This document shows positions 4,837-8,112 of a DNA stretch of 8,112 nucleotides, one piece after another (positions within the stretch are counted from its first letter, which is position 1; each line of letters opens with the position of its first letter). Below the pieces are notes generated by a model, which worked only from the letters and a program-made list of their open reading frames with translations, was not told the DNA's origin and made no database searches. A program made the translations under genes and the position numbers. The stretch comes from Candidatus Brockarchaeota archaeon (GTDB lineage: Archaea > Thermoproteota > EX4484-205 > DTQO01): contig JAFNJA010000093.1 in NCBI GenBank assembly GCA_017601265.1, forward strand, positions 1-8,112, read 5' to 3'.

Positions 4837-6777
4837 GTGCTGGGCGCGTTGGTTTTGGCGAGGGGATACGCCGGGTCCGTGCTGCGCGTCGATTTGACGT
4901 CGGGTTCGATCCGAAGGGAACCCACTAACGAGGGTTACGCAAGGCTCTACGTCGGGGGCAGGGGGCTTGGGGCGAGGTACCTGCTCGACTATGCCGTTCC
5001 AGGGTCGGACCCGCTAAGTCCGCAAAACCCCCTCGTCGTGATGACCGGGCCCTTCACGGGCACCCCGATCTCTTCCGTCCACAAGTTCGAGCTGCTCACG
5101 AGGTCCCCGCTCACCAACATGTACCTCTGCAGCAACGTGGGGGGGACGTTCGGGGTCGAGCTGAAGAGGGCCGGCATCGACGGCCTGATCCTGCTGGGAA
5201 AACTGCCCAAGCCGGGGTGCCTAGTCATCTTGGATGGGGAAGCCGAGATCCGGGACGCCTCGAGCTACTGGGGAAGGGATTGCCGCGAGACGGCGATGAT
5301 GGTCAAGCGGGACCTTGGGGAGGAGGTCAGGGTCATGCGCATAGGCCAGGCCGGGGAGAACCTAGTCAGGTTCGCCAACGTGATGAGCGAGCCGGAGAGG
5401 AGCGCCGGAAAGGGAGGGGCCGGCGCCGTCCTGGGATCCAAGAACCTGAAGGCCATAGCCGTCAAGGGATCGTCGGAAGTGGAAGTGGCTGACGAGGATG
5501 GGGTGAGGGAATTGGGCAGGGAGGTTTTGGAGCTGATCAGGGAGAACCCGGCCACGGGCCTCAACTTCCGGCGCTGGGGCACCTGCCACTTCACCAGGTT
5601 GATATCCGAGATGGGGATCTACCCGTTCAAGAACTTCCAGTCCGTCCTCCTCGGCACGCTTGGCAAGATCGACGCCGAGACCTGGCGCGAAAATTACGTC
5701 GTGAAAGATTCCTCGCCTTGCTACGTCTGCTCCATAGGGTGCGCGAAAACCAGCGTGATAAGCAAAGGCAAGTACGAGGGTTGCGCCGTAGAGGGGCCGG
5801 AGTACGAGAGCCTCTGGGCGCTCGGGCCGAACTGCGGGATCGTCGGATGCGAGGCGCCGATAGTGGCTAACATGCTTTGCGACAGGCTCGGCCTGGACAC
5901 CATATCGACGGGCGTGACTATAGCTTTCGCAATGGAATGCTACGAGAAGGGGTTCCTGACGGAAGCGGAAGCGGGCATGCCGATCAGGTTCGGAGACGAG
6001 CAAGCGCTCCTGTCTTTGGTTGAAAAGATAGCCTACAGGGAAGGGATAGGGAACGAACTCGCCGAGGGCGTGCGGAGGTTCGCGGGCAGGATGGGCAAGG
6101 CGTCCGAAAGGTTCGCGATGCACTGCAAAGGGATGGAGCTCCCGGCCTACGATCCGAGGGGAGTGTGGGGGATGGCCTTGGCTTACGCGACGTCGTGCAG
6201 GGGCGGGGACCACCTGAAAGCTTGGACCATCTCGGACGAGGTAACGAGCGGGAAGTACGACCGCTTCTCGACGTGCGGGAAAGCCGAGCTGGTGAAAAGG
6301 ATCCAAGACCTCAGGGCGGTTTACGATTCCCTCGTCAACTGCATACTGGCGGCAAGGGCCTTGACGATCGAAGTTTGCGCAAAGTTGATCGAAGCCGTGA
6401 CCGGAACGGGGTACGGCGTTGAAGGCTTGCTGAGGTGCGGGGAAAGGATATACAACCTGGAGAGGGTCATCGCGGCAATCGACGGGATCTCTTCAAAAGA
6501 CGACCGCCTACCTGCAAGGATCGTCGAGGACGCGGTCGACGTCGGGATCGCCGCTGGAAAAACTTTGGGGAAGGAAAACTTCGAGAAGATGCTTCGAGAT
6601 TACTACGACGAAAGAGGATGGGACGGTCGAGGCCTTCCGACGGAGCGAAAACTAGCCGAGCTCGGGATGCGGGATGTCGCCGAGTCGATCCGCAAAATGG
6701 GGGTGAAACTGCCCGCGAGCTTGGGTCGTGAAGGCGAAGGCTGTAAGCCCGAGGCTCCCGGATCAACCCTTAATTAG
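4837..6777 (+). CDS. aor: Tungsten-containing aldehyde:ferredoxin oxidoreductase family enzyme
   Basis: Enzymes of this family oxidise aldehydes to carboxylic acids in the cytoplasm and pass two electrons to ferredoxin, using a tungstobispterin cofactor and one [4Fe-4S] cluster. The 646-residue product begins with the family's Gly-Tyr-Ala-Gly-x-Val-Leu-Arg-Val-Asp-Leu and Gly-Gly-Arg-Gly-Leu-Gly (residues about 10-20 and 36-41). The cluster cysteines are present as C-x2-C-x3-C at Cys295, 298 and 302, with the fourth at Cys502 in Asp-Ser-Leu-Val-Asn-Cys. This spacing is very close to that of Pyrococcus furiosus AOR. Pterin-binding segments are Glu-Tyr-Glu-Ser-Leu-Trp-Ala-Leu-Gly-Pro-Asn-Cys-Gly, Asp-Arg-Leu-Gly-Leu-Asp-Thr-Ile-Ser-Thr-Gly and Pro-Ala-Tyr-Asp-Pro-Arg-Gly. 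The GTG at 4837 adds a few odd residues; TTG 4855 gives the more typical MARGYAGSVL start. Substrate cannot be read from the sequence: AOR, FOR, GAPOR and WOR types remain open. No adjacent ferredoxin or pterin gene is seen. Confidence 0.95.
   Translation: MLGALVLARGYAGSVLRVDLTSGSIRREPTNEGYARLYVGGRGLGARYLLDYAVPGSDPLSPQNPLVVMTGPFTGTPISSVHKFELLTRSPLTNMYLCSNVGGTFGVELKRAGIDGLILLGKLPKPGCLVILDGEAEIRDASSYWGRDCRETAMMVKRDLGEEVRVMRIGQAGENLVRFANVMSEPERSAGKGGAGAVLGSKNLKAIAVKGSSEVEVADEDGVRELGREVLELIRENPATGLNFRRWGTCHFTRLISEMGIYPFKNFQSVLLGTLGKIDAETWRENYVVKDSSPCYVCSIGCAKTSVISKGKYEGCAVEGPEYESLWALGPNCGIVGCEAPIVANMLCDRLGLDTISTGVTIAFAMECYEKGFLTEAEAGMPIRFGDEQALLSLVEKIAYREGIGNELAEGVRRFAGRMGKASERFAMHCKGMELPAYDPRGVWGMALAYATSCRGGDHLKAWTISDEVTSGKYDRFSTCGKAELVKRIQDLRAVYDSLVNCILAARALTIEVCAKLIEAVTGTGYGVEGLLRCGERIYNLERVIAAIDGISSKDDRLPARIVEDAVDVGIAAGKTLGKENFEKMLRDYYDERGWDGRGLPTERKLAELGMRDVAESIRKMGVKLPASLGREGEGCKPEAPGSTLN
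6767..6777 (+). promoter_or_regulatory. TATA-like box of dtdA, overlapping the AOR stop codon
   Basis: CCCTTAATTAG is centred about 27 bases before the GTG at 6799, the exact leaderless distance, and contains the AOR TAG stop. It suggests that dtdA can be transcribed on its own despite the 21-base gap. Confidence 0.5.
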
Positions 6778-6798
6778 GCAAGGAACGGGCCCGCGGTC

Positions 6799-7605
6799 GT
6801 GCCTCCAGTCGTGTTGGTGGCGTCCAAAAGGGATGTCGCCGGACAAAACGCTTTTTCGGCCCTGATGGATTTAGTCGGCCTCGGGAGGAACGGTTCCGGA
6901 AAAGGATCCTTCGAGTTTTCGGGAAAAGAGTGCCTGCCTTTGGAAGTTGAAGCGGACATCGTTCACGCTGGAAGTATTGTTGAAAGGTTCAGCCCTTCGC
7001 TCGTCATACACCTCTCAAGGCACAGCAGCGCGTCGAAAGTCCCGACGCTCTCGGTTCACGCGCCCGGCAACGTGTCCGGTGCCGATTTTGGGGGCGAGCC
7101 AAGGACCGTCTCGATCGCGCCGGCCAGCGCGATGCTGGCAGCCCTGAAGGAGCTCAAACGGCAAAGGGACGCGCTTTGCCCGGAGTTCGAGGTCTGCTAC
7201 GAGGCGACGCACCACGGTCCATGCCTGGACGCGCCTTCGATGTTTATCGAGATAGGCAGCGACTTGGAGAGGTGGAGGCAAGAGAACGCGGGCTACGCCC
7301 TTGCGCACGCCGCCCTGGCCGCGGTCAAGGCGGAGACGGAAAGCGGGGCGGCTGTCGGCCTGGGGGGGACGCACTACTGCCCGAAATTCACGCGGCTCGC
7401 CCTCGAAGGGTCGCTGCCATTCGGCCACATGCTTCCGAAGCATTCTTTGGGAAGCGTGGACGCTCCGTTTCTGCGCTACGTGCTCGGGAGGAACGCCGAA
7501 ACCGTCGAGGTTGTCGTGCTAGATTGGAAGGGGATGAGCGGGCGGGACAAGGCCAGGCTCGTGCCCGAGCTTGAAAAGCTCGGCCTGCGCCTTGAACGCG
7601 TCTAA
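6799..7605 (+). CDS. dtdA: Archaeal-type D-aminoacyl-tRNA deacylase
   Basis: DtdA (GEK1 family) hydrolyses the ester bond of D-amino acids mischarged on tRNA, recycling the tRNA and keeping D-amino acids out of protein; it is a zinc enzyme found in archaea and plants. The 268 residues match the family's usual length and show its landmarks in order: Leu-Ser-Arg-His-Ser-Ser (His75), Val-His-Ala-Pro-Gly-Asn, Glu-Ala-Thr-His-His-Gly-Pro (His138, His139), Phe-Ile-Glu-Ile-Gly-Ser, Gly-Gly-Thr-His-Tyr-Cys-Pro-Lys-Phe-Thr (His192), Phe-Gly-His-Met-Leu-Pro-Lys-His, and Val-Leu-Asp-Trp-Lys-Gly near the C terminus. The conserved histidines are intact. The position after His-Tyr is Cys, where Ala is usual as I recall the family. 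The GTG start is supported by the TATA-like box 27 bases upstream; there is no Shine-Dalgarno sequence. The bacterial-type DTD is unrelated in sequence. Confidence 0.95.
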   Translation: MPPVVLVASKRDVAGQNAFSALMDLVGLGRNGSGKGSFEFSGKECLPLEVEADIVHAGSIVERFSPSLVIHLSRHSSASKVPTLSVHAPGNVSGADFGGEPRTVSIAPASAMLAALKELKRQRDALCPEFEVCYEATHHGPCLDAPSMFIEIGSDLERWRQENAGYALAHAALAAVKAETESGAAVGLGGTHYCPKFTRLALEGSLPFGHMLPKHSLGSVDAPFLRYVLGRNAETVEVVVLDWKGMSGRDKARLVPELEKLGLRLERV

Positions 7606-7688
7606 ACGGAAAGGTTGGCTTGAACCAGCTTAAGGAAAGGTAACGAGGGGCGCAGATCGTGGAGGGATTCTTACGGGCGAGGAGTTCT

Positions 7689-7703
7689 CGAAAGGTATTT
7701 ATC
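7689..7703 (+). promoter_or_regulatory. BRE/TATA promoter of the four-helix membrane protein
   Basis: CGAAAG is followed by GTATTTATC, with the core centred at about 7699, exactly 27 bases before ATG 7726. This is a textbook leaderless archaeal arrangement and supports the choice of start. Confidence 0.65.
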
Positions 7704-7725
7704 GTCAGCGGGTCGAACTGCACGC

Positions 7726-8112
7726 ATGAAACGGCCCACAGGAGTCACAGTGCTAGCGATTCTCGACATCGCCTTCGGAGCGATCATGGCCATCGGCGCG
7801 TTGGGGTTGGTGGCGCTTACCAGGCTCGTGGAGATGAACCTGAGCGAGTTTGCGGACCTGCCGAGCTTCGGCCTCCTGATGGGGGCGATCGGCAGCATGC
7901 TGTCCGTCGTCCTCTTGGCGATCGCGGCGGTCGAGTTCCTGCTGGCTTGGGGGTTGCTCGGGGGGAAAGGATGGGCCTGGACGGCCACGATAGTGTTCTC
8001 GGCTATCGCCATCGCCATCGAACTCCTCTCGTTGCCCTTCAGCTTGGTGGGGATCGCCGTAAACGCCCTAGTCATCTACTACTTCTTCAGACCAAACGTC
8101 AAGGCCTTCTTC
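7726..8112 (+). CDS. Four-helix membrane protein, cut at the right edge of the window
   Basis: The frame from ATG 7726 stays open for 129 codons to the last base, so the stop lies outside. The N terminus reads MKRPTGVTVLAILDIAFGAI, a start seen in small archaeal integral membrane proteins of the DUF2127-like kind. Hydrophobic helices lie at about residues 7-32, 48-77, 84-104 and 106-121, with a short polar loop after the first (Glu-Met-Asn-Leu-Ser-Glu-Phe-Ala-Asp). The visible end, Tyr-Tyr-Phe-Phe-Arg-Pro-Asn-Val-Lys-Ala-Phe-Phe, resembles the final segment of such proteins, so only a few residues may be missing. Function is unknown and family assignment is from memory of similar sequences. 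A strong BRE/TATA box 27 bases upstream marks it as its own leaderless unit, 120 bases after dtdA. Confidence 0.75.
   Translation, partial: MKRPTGVTVLAILDIAFGAIMAIGALGLVALTRLVEMNLSEFADLPSFGLLMGAIGSMLSVVLLAIAAVEFLLAWGLLGGKGWAWTATIVFSAIAIAIELLSLPFSLVGIAVNALVIYYFFRPNVKAFF

Noticed and set aside
5362..6306. A 314-codon open frame antisense to the AOR gene
   Set aside because: The AOR frame is confirmed by its cluster cysteines and pterin motifs; long antisense frames are expected in GC-rich genes.

Overview
The window reads as a piece of an archaeal chromosome, about 60% G+C, probably from a thermophilic lineage outside the best-studied groups. The evidence is an archaeal-type D-aminoacyl-tRNA deacylase (DtdA/GEK1 family), a tungstopterin aldehyde:ferredoxin oxidoreductase, AGG-rich arginine codons, GTG and TTG starts, almost no Shine-Dalgarno sequences, and BRE/TATA-like boxes about 27 bases before start codons (leaderless transcription). 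A finer placement, such as a Bathyarchaeia- or Caldarchaeales-like lineage, would be a guess.

Layout. 1-240 is the 3' end of, or a short, lysine/arginine-rich ORF of unknown role. 402-830 is a small pilin-like secreted or anchored protein. 893-1876 is a uroporphyrinogen-decarboxylase-superfamily protein that looks more like a corrinoid/thiol methyltransferase than a haem enzyme. A small winged-helix-like gene lies on the minus strand at 1936-2283. Between it and a small two-helix membrane protein (2614-2916) lies an AT-rich promoter island followed by about 240 bases of GC-rich, hairpin-forming DNA with no convincing protein. This is the best candidate for an undescribed structured RNA. 2972-3607 is endonuclease III with an intact iron-sulfur cluster motif. 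It converges on, and overlaps by 11 bases, an unrecognised 336-residue minus-strand protein (3597-4607). A GC-rich divergent gap follows, then the aldehyde oxidoreductase (4837 or 4855 to 6777), dtdA (6799-7605), and a four-helix membrane protein that runs off the right edge (7726 onward).

How the genes relate. Most genes have their own promoter-like box, so this looks like a string of single-gene transcription units rather than one pathway operon. The AOR and dtdA genes are only 21 bases apart, but a TATA-like box overlapping the AOR stop sits at the right distance to start dtdA by itself. I see no tRNA, rRNA, CRISPR array, insertion sequence or phage gene. The region looks like ordinary chromosomal background apart from the candidate RNA locus and two or three orphan proteins.
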